Shown here in pieces: positions 56,401 to 63,899 of a stretch of DNA of 64,000 nucleotides. Each line of letters starts with the position of its first letter. Position 1 is the stretch's first letter. The stretch is from an uncultured Christensenellaceae bacterium (GTDB taxonomy: Bacteria > Bacillota > Clostridia > Christensenellales > Borkfalkiaceae): NCBI GenBank assembly GCA_910588645.1, contig CAJUOY010000001.1, positions 48,222 to 112,221 of the forward strand. The letters run 5' to 3'. Made by a program: the position numbers and the translations under genes. Under the pieces are notes generated by a model, which searched no databases, was not told where the DNA came from, and saw only the letters and a list, made by a program, of their open reading frames with translations.

Positions 56401-56814
56401 ATGAAAAAGCTTTTAACTGTTTTAACGTTTGTTTTGGCTGTATTTGTCTGCTGCTTTGTAGCCGCTTGCGGAGACAAAGCGCCGATTAAGGCGGATGAAA
56501 ATACCGTAATTATTACAGCGACGGATTCATCATACGATTTTAACAATAAAACGCTGAAAGAATTTATGGACTATTTGCAGGATAATCAGGAGTTCACTTA
56601 TTCTGTTAATAACGGAATGGTAACGACGATCAATGGTAAATCAAATACTTTAAATAGTTTTTGGATGCTTTATACAAGCGATTCCAAAAATGCCAATCAG
56701 GATTGGGGTACGTTTGAGTACGAAGATTCGGTATACGGTTCGGCAATTTCGGGCGCAGAAGAGTTGATAGTAAAAGAAGGCTGCATATATATTTGGGCAT
56801 ATCAGACTTTCTGA
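56401..56814 (+). CDS. DUF4430 (transcobalamin-like) lipoprotein
   Basis: 137 residues from ATG 56401, behind AAGGAG at 56389-56394. A longer frame extends into the riboswitch and is not coding. The lipobox is VAAC (Cys23). The rest has the DUF4430 pattern: SFWMLYTSDSKNANQDWGTF followed by the EELIVKEGCIYIWAYQTF end. DUF4430 resembles the C-terminal domain of animal transcobalamin and intrinsic factor. With the B12 riboswitch before it and an ECF S-component one base after its stop, it is most likely a surface B12-binding lipoprotein that passes the vitamin to the transporter. Direct B12 binding is inference. Confidence 0.85.
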   Translation: MKKLLTVLTFVLAVFVCCFVAACGDKAPIKADENTVIITATDSSYDFNNKTLKEFMDYLQDNQEFTYSVNNGMVTTINGKSNTLNSFWMLYTSDSKNANQDWGTFEYEDSVYGSAISGAEELIVKEGCIYIWAYQTF

Positions 56815-56815
56815 T

Positions 56816-57331
56816 ATGAGAGCGGCAAAAGAAATCGCGCTTAACGGTGTATTTACTGCCCTGCTGATAGGCGGACAAATTGTTTTAAGCGGAATATCGG
56901 GCGTTGAAATAGTTACGGTGTTACTGTTAAGTTTTTCGTACTACTTCGGTATAAGAAGGGGACTGTTTGTCGCCAACGCTTTCTCGCTTTTAAGATGTTT
57001 AATATTCGGCTTTTTCCCCAACGTCATAATTCTTTATTTAGTTTATTACAATTTATTTGTTCTGGCGTTTGGGTTGCTGGGTATAAGATTTAAAAAAGAA
57101 CTGAATTTAGTAATTCATATAATACTGGTAATTGCAGCATGTATAATGACTATTATCTTTACCGGGTTAGATGATATTATAACTCCGCTTTATTATAGGT
57201 TTTCCATAGACGCAATGAGGGCCTATGCTCTGGCATCTTTGACGGCGGTTATACCGCAAGTAATATGCACTATTGTAACAGTAAGTTTTTTATTACCCAT
57301 CCTTAACAGGGTTTTTGGAAATATCAAATAA
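56816..57331 (+). CDS. ECF transporter S-component, probable cobalamin specificity
   Basis: 171 residues and about six hydrophobic segments. The start KEIALNGVFTALLIGGQIVL has the Ala/Gly-rich first helix by which S-components bind the ECF T-protein. FGIRRGLFVANAFSLLRCL and the PQVICTIVTVSFLLPIL end fit the family. S-components capture a vitamin and share a common energising module (EcfA, EcfA', EcfT), which is not in this window. The cobalamin riboswitch and DUF4430 partner suggest B12 or a B12 precursor, comparable in role to CbrT. Confidence 0.85.
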   Translation: MRAAKEIALNGVFTALLIGGQIVLSGISGVEIVTVLLLSFSYYFGIRRGLFVANAFSLLRCLIFGFFPNVIILYLVYYNLFVLAFGLLGIRFKKELNLVIHIILVIAACIMTIIFTGLDDIITPLYYRFSIDAMRAYALASLTAVIPQVICTIVTVSFLLPILNRVFGNIK

Positions 57332-57380
57332 AAAAATATTGGGGCGAAGCCTTTTCTTGATAGAAAAGGCTTCGCCCCAA
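57332..57380. terminator. 19-bp terminator between convergent operons
   Basis: TTGGGGCGAAGCCTTTTCT (57339-57357) pairs perfectly with 57362-57380, loop TGAT. On the minus strand a T-rich run follows (A-run 57331-57336 on plus), so it serves chiefly the leftward radical SAM operon and also closes the B12 uptake genes. Confidence 0.9.
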
Positions 57381-57407
57381 AACTGAATTTGTTACGATTA
57401 AAGCTTA

Positions 57408-58727
57408 CTATAAAATATTCGGAGCGACGCGGCGTTTAATATGGGCGCGGTAAATCATATTTACGCCGAAGAAAAACAGGGTTTGACCGGGGCGTTTGAG
57501 CATACGTTTATTGAATATCGTGCGCTTTAAAATATTGCGCATAGAATACAGCCGCTCGTAAAGTTTCCAATATTCTTCCGTAACCTGATCGGCTGTCATA
57601 TTGGGGGTGTTAAGCACGGATTTAGACGGCTTGTATTCCAAAACATTATCGTCGGTGATACGGCCCGCCTCGTTCATTTGTCTATTTAACGGAGTCCCGG
57701 GAATGGGCGTAAGGCAATAGAATTTGGGTGCAATTATCGAGCTTTTTTCCACAAACTCGGCAGTAGCCCTGATAGATTCGGGAGTGTCTGTGTCAAGGCC
57801 GACGATCATTTCGCTTGCTATTTCGATTCCCGCGTCGTTCATCGTCTTTAAAATTCTGTGATAATCGTTGGGATTGCACCAAGTCTTATTCACGCTCTTT
57901 AAAGCTTCGGGATTTATGCTCTCCAAGCCGAAACTTAATACGTAACAACCGCTTTCGGCAACTGCTTTTAAAAGTTCGGGATTATCTGCAATCTGAATGG
58001 CGCACTGGCTCATCCATTTCATTTTCAATGGTTTAATTCTGCGGCATAGTTCAAGCATATAGTCGGGATCTGCTATGATATTGTCGTCTACGAGCAGAAA
58101 TTTTTTAAAACCGAGAGATTTGACGTATTCTATATCTCTAACGACCTCTTCGATGTCTCTCCTTATATACCTTCCTTTGAAAAGACAGGATATAGTGCAG
58201 AAACTACAGGTATTCGGACAGCCGCGTCCTGCTTGTACGGGAAGAAAGTCGCCGATTCTCTTGTTTACCACAAGGTCGTAGCGGGGGAGAGGGGTGGAAA
58301 GGCTTGTGATCGGCTTTTCGTAATATGGCTTTAATTGGCCGCGCTCGATGTCGTGGCAAAGCTCTTTTATGGTTTCCTCGCTGTCGCCTATCATTACGGC
58401 GTCGCAGTATTCTTTGGCTAGTTCGGGGACAAGCGAGACCATAGGGCCGCCCATAAATACTATTTTCCCGCGTTTTTTAAACTCTATTGCAATGTCTTTT
58501 GCACGCTTTGCCGCGTGCCCGACGCCGCCTATACCTATCACGTCGGCATCCGTATCATAGGGGATTTTTTCGGTGATTTCCATACAGAGTTCGGCTGACC
58601 AGCCTTCGGGAAGAAGCGCGGCAAGAAGCGGGTGGGCAAGGCCTACAAAGTATTGCTTATGCTTTTTTACAAGCTTGTTTTTATCGTCGTAAATTGTCGG
58701 TTGAATAAACAATATTTTTTTATTCAT
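57408..58727 (-). CDS. B12-binding-domain radical SAM protein A
   Basis: 439 residues. The N-terminal third resembles a cobalamin-binding domain (ADVIGIGGVGHAAKRAKDIA, KIVFMGGPMVSL, DAVMIGDSEET). The radical SAM core follows with the cluster motif GCPNTCSFC (Cys170, Cys174, Cys177). LLVDDNIIADPDYM, LSFGLESINPEALKSVNK and FYCLTPIPGTPL are typical of class B enzymes and of the hopanoid/Elongator-like architecture. Such proteins often methylate or rearrange unreactive carbons. It is the last gene of a four-gene minus-strand operon, 16 bases after radical SAM protein B. The substrate is unknown. Confidence 0.88.
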   Translation of the reverse strand: MNKKILFIQPTIYDDKNKLVKKHKQYFVGLAHPLLAALLPEGWSAELCMEITEKIPYDTDADVIGIGGVGHAAKRAKDIAIEFKKRGKIVFMGGPMVSLVPELAKEYCDAVMIGDSEETIKELCHDIERGQLKPYYEKPITSLSTPLPRYDLVVNKRIGDFLPVQAGRGCPNTCSFCTISCLFKGRYIRRDIEEVVRDIEYVKSLGFKKFLLVDDNIIADPDYMLELCRRIKPLKMKWMSQCAIQIADNPELLKAVAESGCYVLSFGLESINPEALKSVNKTWCNPNDYHRILKTMNDAGIEIASEMIVGLDTDTPESIRATAEFVEKSSIIAPKFYCLTPIPGTPLNRQMNEAGRITDDNVLEYKPSKSVLNTPNMTADQVTEEYWKLYERLYSMRNILKRTIFNKRMLKRPGQTLFFFGVNMIYRAHIKRRVAPNIL

Positions 58728-58743
58728 AATTTTTAAATCCTCG

Positions 58744-60090
58744 TTACTGCGGTTTTATCATTTTTTTAACGTATTGAAAGAAGATATGCGCGGCTCCCCG
58801 CCAAACTCTGCGGTACACTTGCTTTCCGTATCTTCGTTTAATAAATTTACGTTGTTTTTTGTTTGCGCTCGTTTTTATATAGGCGCGGACTATATGATAA
58901 TAGTATCTGCGTCTCGACATTTTTTCGGGAAGAAAGACGACGTGCGCCATATCCCAAAGTTCATATCTTTCACGAGGAATGACAACTTTACGTGGATACT
59001 CGTCGTAAAGCGGCGTGCCGGGCATAGGTGTTATAGGTTGAATGTTTACAAGCGGATGATCAAAGCTGTTGAGATAGTCTATAAGAGTGTTAAAATCCCG
59101 TTTATCCCAGTCCTCGCCGACTATAAGTCCGCTGTAGCACTGTAAACCGTTGTCCTCAAGTATTTTTACCGCCGCGCTGTTCTGTTCTACGGTGGTGCGC
59201 TTATCGAAGCGATTCAATTCTCCCGCACGGAAGGATTCTATTCCTATAAAAAATGCGTCGAAGCCGTGCCCGGACAAAAGTTTTACGGTTTCGGGGTGCG
59301 CGGTGATAAAGTCCGCGCGCGAAAACGCAATAAAATGTTTTTTTATGCCCCGTTCGTCCAACGCTGCAATAAACGCGCGGACGCGGGCGTCGCTTGCGGT
59401 AAAGTCGTCGTCAACGATAAATATGTTTTCTTCTTCGATTGTTTCGAGTTCGTCCATAACCCTGTCAAGCTTTCGTACGGCATAGTCACAAACGCGGGTG
59501 CAGAAACAAAAACTGCACTTAAACGGGCATCCGAACGAAGTTTTGATTGTAGCGCAGCGATTATGAAAAATGTAATTATAATATTTACGGTAATGCGCAG
59601 TGGATTTTCTGTCGGGGAATATGTCGTCTTCAAGTCGGATAACTTCGGGTTTTGTCTTGCCCTCGGAATATACGCCTGCTTCCTGATCAGGGTTAGATCC
59701 GTCGGCAATGCGGCAAAGAGTATGCAGACCGTTCGCCCATAAAATATAGTCTATCGCAGGACAGACGAAATCGGTCGGCACGACTTCGGCGTGCACTCCG
59801 CCGACTATCGTCTTTGCGTTTGGAAGCAGTTTTTTAACCTTTGCGGCGTGTTCTTTTATTACTCCGACGTGAACTATGTACCCGGTAAAACACACAAGGT
59901 CATATTGCTTTGATTTAAGAACGGATGCAAAACTTCGTTTATCAATTATAAGGTCGAGAATATACGTCTCGTGTCCGCTTGCAGTCAAGGCAGAGTAAGC
60001 GTATTCGAGTTCAAGCGGTTCGCAAATCATAAAGCTTTGTAAATTGACGGTGGCGCGGTGCGGTTTTACGCGCACAAGCAGGATTTTCAT
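58744..60090 (-). CDS. B12-binding-domain radical SAM protein B
   Basis: 448 residues with the same plan as protein A but not closely similar. A B12-binding-like N-terminus (YDLVCFTGYIVHVGVIKEHA, KTIVGGVHAEVVP) is followed by GCPFKCSFC (Cys188, Cys192, Cys195), IFIVDDDFTASDARV, FFIGIESFRAGELNRFDK and ITPMPGTPLYDEY. A basic C-terminal tail (KKQRKFIKRRYGKQVYRR) ends it. Its start overlaps the stop of the acyltransferase upstream by four bases (ATGA). Probably a second B12-dependent tailoring step in the same pathway. Confidence 0.88.
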   Translation of the reverse strand: MKILLVRVKPHRATVNLQSFMICEPLELEYAYSALTASGHETYILDLIIDKRSFASVLKSKQYDLVCFTGYIVHVGVIKEHAAKVKKLLPNAKTIVGGVHAEVVPTDFVCPAIDYILWANGLHTLCRIADGSNPDQEAGVYSEGKTKPEVIRLEDDIFPDRKSTAHYRKYYNYIFHNRCATIKTSFGCPFKCSFCFCTRVCDYAVRKLDRVMDELETIEEENIFIVDDDFTASDARVRAFIAALDERGIKKHFIAFSRADFITAHPETVKLLSGHGFDAFFIGIESFRAGELNRFDKRTTVEQNSAAVKILEDNGLQCYSGLIVGEDWDKRDFNTLIDYLNSFDHPLVNIQPITPMPGTPLYDEYPRKVVIPRERYELWDMAHVVFLPEKMSRRRYYYHIVRAYIKTSANKKQRKFIKRRYGKQVYRRVWRGAAHIFFQYVKKMIKPQ

Positions 60091-61082
60091 AAGTTTTCCT
60101 CTTTAAAGACGTCGAAGTTATGCGCAAAAGGTTTGCATTGCAGCTTGGGGGCAAGCAGCTTACAGACAAAATTGATTATAGGGTTGCTGTGTCCGAGCAG
60201 GGCGTAGAGGGGGACGTGGCGACAGCCGAGTTTTAACTTGGCCTCGTCCGCCGTCTGTCCGAAGTCGATTGTCTTAAAGCCGTTCTCTATCCCGTAGCGG
60301 ACTATTTCAAGAAGCATTGATATATAAACGTCGTACTTATTGTTGACCGAATAATCAACGCCGACAAATTCGAAGACCAGCTCGTCTCCGATCGCAATAA
60401 GTTGAACAAAACCTCGCGGCACGTTATTTTCTTCCATAACAAAAATTTTAAAGAATTTACCGCGGAAAAATCTGTCGGTCAGTTTTTCGACTTTTATATG
60501 AGACTTATTGTACACCTGTTCGTAAAGCGCGTACATTTCCGCCGTAAATTCATCACCGCTTTTCAAATAACGGATTTTCAGCGGCGCGGACTTAGCAAGC
60601 GCTTTTTTATAGCGGTAACGGTAGTTGCTGCGGAGCGCGGCAAGATACTCGTCAAAAGTTTTCCACTTGATTTCCAGGATACACTTCGGGCAAGTATAAC
60701 CCTTTGCAAAGCCTTTGACTTTTACGTCCGGAAGGTTCAAAAAGACTTTGTATCCGGGGATTTTGCGTATAAAATCTGCTGCTTCGGCTAAACAGTTTCC
60801 GTAAGAGATTCCTGCCCTCGTTACGGAAAGGGGGACGTATATCATAGTTGCCTTGATTTTGCGGCGTTTGCCCGTGAACATACCGAGGTTGAACTCCGAT
60901 TGTTCAACAGTTTCGAAAACAGTGTCGATTTTGCCGTCGGAGTATACGGCGTAGTAGCATTTTTTATTGTCGTCCGCATTCTCCATAAAGGAGATAAATT
61001 CGCGTGTCAGATAGAAATTTCCGCGTACGGCGTTATCCCAATCGGGCGTAAGAGCTGCGGCTCTTTCGTATTTAACAATCAT
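60087..61082 (-). CDS. FemAB/BioF2-like GNAT-fold acyltransferase
   Basis: 331 residues, soluble. The second half has the Acetyltransf_6/FemAB pattern: LRSNYRYRYKKALAKSAPLK, YEQVYNKSHIKVEKLTDRFF, VFEFVGVDYSVNNKYDVYIS, then GIENGFKTIDFGQTADEAKL and KLGCRHVPLYALLG. Such proteins move aminoacyl or acyl groups to amines of peptides, lipids or sugars. It overlaps both neighbours by four bases, so it is tightly co-translated with protein B and the second transferase. Substrate not deducible. Confidence 0.8.
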   Translation of the reverse strand: MIVKYERAAALTPDWDNAVRGNFYLTREFISFMENADDNKKCYYAVYSDGKIDTVFETVEQSEFNLGMFTGKRRKIKATMIYVPLSVTRAGISYGNCLAEAADFIRKIPGYKVFLNLPDVKVKGFAKGYTCPKCILEIKWKTFDEYLAALRSNYRYRYKKALAKSAPLKIRYLKSGDEFTAEMYALYEQVYNKSHIKVEKLTDRFFRGKFFKIFVMEENNVPRGFVQLIAIGDELVFEFVGVDYSVNNKYDVYISMLLEIVRYGIENGFKTIDFGQTADEAKLKLGCRHVPLYALLGHSNPIINFVCKLLAPKLQCKPFAHNFDVFKEENL

Positions 61083-62158
61083 AGCTCTTCCTCATAGACG
61101 GAAAACTTGCGGCACGATTGGCCGAGAAGCCGCTTGTTAATAAGTGTGCTTTCTATATTGTTGTCCCAAACGAAATTAGTTTCTATGTATTCAAAGTTTC
61201 TCGTCCGCTCTTCGAGGGCGCGCAGAATAGCAATAGTGCCCCGCCCCGTGTAGCCCTTTAAAACGCCTATGGCGTTTAGTTTTACGGTGTCGATTTTCTT
61301 TTTATTGAATATGCAACTTAAAGCAAAGGTTGTTTTTGTCAACGGACAGCCTGATTTTACCGCACAGTTAAAGTCAGGGTGCCAGAATACGAATCCGACT
61401 TCTTTACCCTCGTGCATAAGAAACAGAAGATTCTCTTCCGTAAGCAGGAGTTTCAGATCTTTAAGCAAATCGTAAAAATGTCCTTCGGCAGTCGTTGTGT
61501 AGAGGTACGTCGTCCCGATCGTCATATCGCAGATATTGCGAAGAATTTCACATTCGCTTTTGAACTTAGAAAAATCCGCCTCACGAACTGAAAAACCCGT
61601 TGTGACAAACGTTACTGTGTTTAAGCGTTTACGTGCGTCGGATAGTTTACAGCGGTATGCGCTGAGCGTGTTTACCGTTTTGAAATTTTTAAAAAATTTC
61701 CCCGTGTAAGTTTTGTTATAATTTGTATCAAAAGAGTTCTTTAACAGGGTTTCGTTTAAAATTCCTACTCCGTAGCTCAGATGCCCGCTTAGACCGACAA
61801 CCAACCTTTTTAAACCGTATCTAAGCGTTTCTTTTTTGGCGGTATCTATCATTGCGTCGGCAACGCCATGTCGATGTTGCGGGCAATCGAAAAAAGTAAG
61901 CTGAGCAAAATCGTTATTCGGGGCAATAATTAAAAGACATTGCGCAATGCGCTCGTTGCTTTCAAGCGCATAAATTATCGACGTATCAAGACTTTTTGCA
62001 AAGCGAGTAGTTTTATTTAACAGCATGTCTGTCACGAACTCGCCGGTGGCAACATATAAAATATCTCCGCTGTAAAATCGGTTTCTGAATTTTTTGAATG
62101 CGCGTATTTCTTTACGCGGCAGTCGTTTGCGATCGCCTTGTATTTTAATCGTTGGCAT
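61079..62158 (-). CDS. GNAT-fold N-acyltransferase-like protein
   Basis: 359 residues, first gene of the minus-strand operon. The C-terminal 110 residues carry a GNAT-like core (KLNAIGVLKGYTGRGTIAIL, YIETNFVWDNNIESTLINKR, ending CRKFSVYEEEL) in which VLKGYTGRGT stands for the acetyl-CoA-binding loop. The N-terminal half (LLIIAPNNDFAQLTFFDC, YGLKRLVVGLSGHLSYGVG) may be a second, degenerate GNAT fold. The ribosome site is weak. It is unlike its partner at 60087, so two different acyl transfers may occur in the pathway. Confidence 0.7.
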   Translation of the reverse strand: MPTIKIQGDRKRLPRKEIRAFKKFRNRFYSGDILYVATGEFVTDMLLNKTTRFAKSLDTSIIYALESNERIAQCLLIIAPNNDFAQLTFFDCPQHRHGVADAMIDTAKKETLRYGLKRLVVGLSGHLSYGVGILNETLLKNSFDTNYNKTYTGKFFKNFKTVNTLSAYRCKLSDARKRLNTVTFVTTGFSVREADFSKFKSECEILRNICDMTIGTTYLYTTTAEGHFYDLLKDLKLLLTEENLLFLMHEGKEVGFVFWHPDFNCAVKSGCPLTKTTFALSCIFNKKKIDTVKLNAIGVLKGYTGRGTIAILRALEERTRNFEYIETNFVWDNNIESTLINKRLLGQSCRKFSVYEEEL

Positions 62159-62201
62159 AATAATTTTATCTTTTATTTTACGGTATTTTAACTTTTAAAT
62201 T

Positions 62202-62230
62202 ATTATATCAAAAATAGTTGATTTTTGCAA
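62202..62230 (-). promoter_or_regulatory. Promoter of the radical SAM/acyltransferase operon
   Basis: On the minus strand TTGCAA (62230-62225), a 17-base spacer and TATAAT (62207-62202). The leader would be about 35 bases. No riboswitch or operator was seen between it and the first ATG at 62158. Confidence 0.8.
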
Positions 62231-62487
62231 GCGTGTAACAATTTTTCGTATTTAAATAATATTTTGCGCGACTTTCCTCGACGATATGAATTGCCAAAGT
62301 AAAAGGATAATTTGTACCGCGCGTTTGTAATAAGCAAACATTTTGATGAAATACGTCTTCGGCAAATTGACTTTTTGAAGTAAAATACGTTAATTGCCAT
62401 TTATGAAACGTGCGGCAATAAAGTAATAAAATTACAGGAAGCAGAGCGTTCGAGCTTCAAACTTAAAAAATTTGAAATGCAAAAGAA
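62231..62487. other. Intergenic stretch, no gene seen
   Basis: A/T-rich sequence between divergent operons. Only a short minus-strand frame without family signature or ribosome site is present. I see no repeat or RNA motif here. Confidence 0.4.
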
Positions 62488-62521
62488 AAACGCAACCTAA
62501 TCCAAAAATTATGTTGCGTTT
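62488..62521 (-). terminator. Orphan terminator-like hairpin
   Basis: AAACGCAAC (62488-62496) pairs with GTTGCGTTT (62513-62521). Read on the minus strand the stem is followed by TTCTTTT, a good terminator. No supported gene precedes it on that strand; a weak 113-residue frame (62536-62877) ends just before it and may be a gene remnant. Confidence 0.5.
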
Positions 62522-62644
62522 GACAATTATGAATGTTAAGTAGCGCACTGAAACGCCGATAATGGTAGTAGAAAGACATCGGGATTGAATCCTAACATTT
62601 TATCGCCATTTTGATAATAAGTAGCGTATAAGCCTTTGGTTGGA

Positions 62645-62673
62645 TTGACATGCGCTTTGCAGAGTGTTATTAT
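62645..62673 (+). promoter_or_regulatory. Promoter of the queuosine operon
   Basis: TTGACA (62645-62650), 17 bases, TATTAT (62668-62673). The start near 62680 stands immediately before the small aptamer-like leader. Confidence 0.82.
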
Positions 62674-62688
62674 ATAGTTAATTAAACG

Positions 62689-62732
62689 GACAGTTCGTTT
62701 GCGCCATCCTGTCGTTAAACAAAACCAGGGCA
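62689..62732 (+). ncRNA. PreQ1-I-like riboswitch
   Basis: A 5-bp stem, GACAG (62689-62693) with CTGTC (62709-62713), encloses a loop starting TTCG. It is followed by the A-rich tail GTTAAACAAAACCAGGGC. The small size, the AGTTC loop entry and the tail, which is close to the TTAACAAAACAAGG tail of the known Thermoanaerobacter tengcongensis aptamer, point to class I preQ1. Loop GCC can pair with tail GGC as the pseudoknot. A terminator and queD follow, which fits feedback by the pathway product. Confidence 0.62.
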
Positions 62733-62756
62733 TCTGAATGGGAATAGTCTTTTTAG

Positions 62757-62788
62757 GTGCAGTCGTTTTGTTGCGGCTGTGCTTTTTT
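62757..62788 (+). terminator. Riboswitch terminator before queD
   Basis: GTGCAGTCG (62757-62765) pairs with CGGCTGTGC (62774-62782) with three G-T wobbles, followed by six T. The ribosome site AGGGAGG lies just after it. Its place inside the leader indicates regulation by early termination. Confidence 0.72.
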
Positions 62789-62804
62789 GCGTAAAGGGAG
62801 GGAT

Positions 62805-63224
62805 ATGTATTACTTAAAAACTTCGGCTTGTTTTGACAGCGCGCACTTTCTTCACGGATACAACGGCAAGTGTGCAAATATCCACGGTCACCACTGGGTT
62901 GTGGAAGTAATGATAAGTAGCGGCAAATTACAGGGCTGCGGCGAAAAGCGCGGTATGCTTTTGGATTTCGGTGATTTTAAGCAAGCGGTAAAAGAGATTG
63001 CAAAAGGCTTTGACCATACGCTCATTTACGAAAAAAACACCCTTAAACCTGCAACCCTTGCCGCGCTTCATGAAGAAGGGCTTTCAATGGTTGAAACGGA
63101 TTTCAGACCCACTGCCGAAAACTTTGCCGCGCATATATATGCCAACCTTTGTAATAAGGGCTTGCCCGTTTCTAACGTAACAGTGTACGAGTCGCCCGAA
63201 AATTGCGCGGTGTACGGTGAGTGA
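62805..63224 (+). CDS. queD: 6-carboxy-5,6,7,8-tetrahydropterin synthase
   Basis: 139 residues from ATG 62805, behind AGGGAGG; the longer GTG frame overlaps the terminator and is rejected. The zinc ligands are His14 (FDSAHFL), His27 and His29 (IHGHHW), with catalytic Cys23 (GYNGKCANIHGH) and the conserved FDHTLIYE segment. The enzyme turns 7,8-dihydroneopterin triphosphate into 6-carboxytetrahydropterin, the second step of queuosine and archaeosine precursor synthesis. Its stop overlaps no more than two bases from the queE start region, so the genes form one operon. Confidence 0.93.
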   Translation: MYYLKTSACFDSAHFLHGYNGKCANIHGHHWVVEVMISSGKLQGCGEKRGMLLDFGDFKQAVKEIAKGFDHTLIYEKNTLKPATLAALHEEGLSMVETDFRPTAENFAAHIYANLCNKGLPVSNVTVYESPENCAVYGE

Positions 63225-63225
63225 T

Positions 63226-63891
63226 ATGTATTGTTTTAAAGTTGCCGAAAAGTTCGTAAGCATAAACGGCGAAGGTCCGCGCGCTGGCGAGCTTGCCGTG
63301 TTTTTGCGGTTTTGCGGCTGCAATCTTAATTGCAGTTATTGCGATACGCGCTGGGCAAATTCAGCCGACGTAAAATATGAGCTTGCTTCTGCGGAAGAGA
63401 TTGTTGCATACGTGAAATCAACGGGTGTAAAAAATGTTACCTTGACTGGCGGCGAACCGCTTTTGCAGGCGAATATTGGATATCTTATAGAACTGTTGGG
63501 CGCGTCGGGCGCAGAAGTTGAAATAGAAACCAACGGAAGCGTGCCGTTGAATGATATCGTTTACCTTTCGCACCGTCCCGCCGTTACCGCCGATTATAAA
63601 CTTCCTTCAAGCGGAATGGAAAAATATATGCTGACCGAAAACTTTTCTTACCTTACGTTACGGGACGCGGTCAAGTTTGTAGTCGGGGATAAGTGCGATT
63701 TGTTGCGTGCGGAAGAGATTATAAACGGGTACGGACTTACAGACAGGTGCCGCGTTTATTTCAGCCCCGTGTTCGGAAAAATCAAGCCCGAAGAAATAGC
63801 GGAGTTTATGAAGGAGCGTAAGCTTAACGGCGTACGCCTGCAATTACAGTTGCATAAAATCATTTGGGAACCCGATATGCGCGGGGTATAG
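63226..63891 (+). CDS. queE: 7-carboxy-7-deazaguanine synthase
   Basis: 221 residues from ATG 63226; a GTG nine bases earlier inside queD is possible. It is a small radical SAM enzyme: FVSINGEGPRAGELAVFLRF, cluster motif CNLNCSYC (Cys32, Cys36, Cys39), then TGGEPLLQ and EIETNGSVPL. The end LQLHKIIWEPDMRGV is the usual one (LQ.HK..W.P...GV). It contracts 6-carboxytetrahydropterin to 7-carboxy-7-deazaguanine using S-adenosylmethionine and magnesium. It is followed nine bases later by the folE start. Confidence 0.94.
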   Translation: MYCFKVAEKFVSINGEGPRAGELAVFLRFCGCNLNCSYCDTRWANSADVKYELASAEEIVAYVKSTGVKNVTLTGGEPLLQANIGYLIELLGASGAEVEIETNGSVPLNDIVYLSHRPAVTADYKLPSSGMEKYMLTENFSYLTLRDAVKFVVGDKCDLLRAEEIINGYGLTDRCRVYFSPVFGKIKPEEIAEFMKERKLNGVRLQLQLHKIIWEPDMRGV

Positions 63892-63899
63892 GAGAAAGT

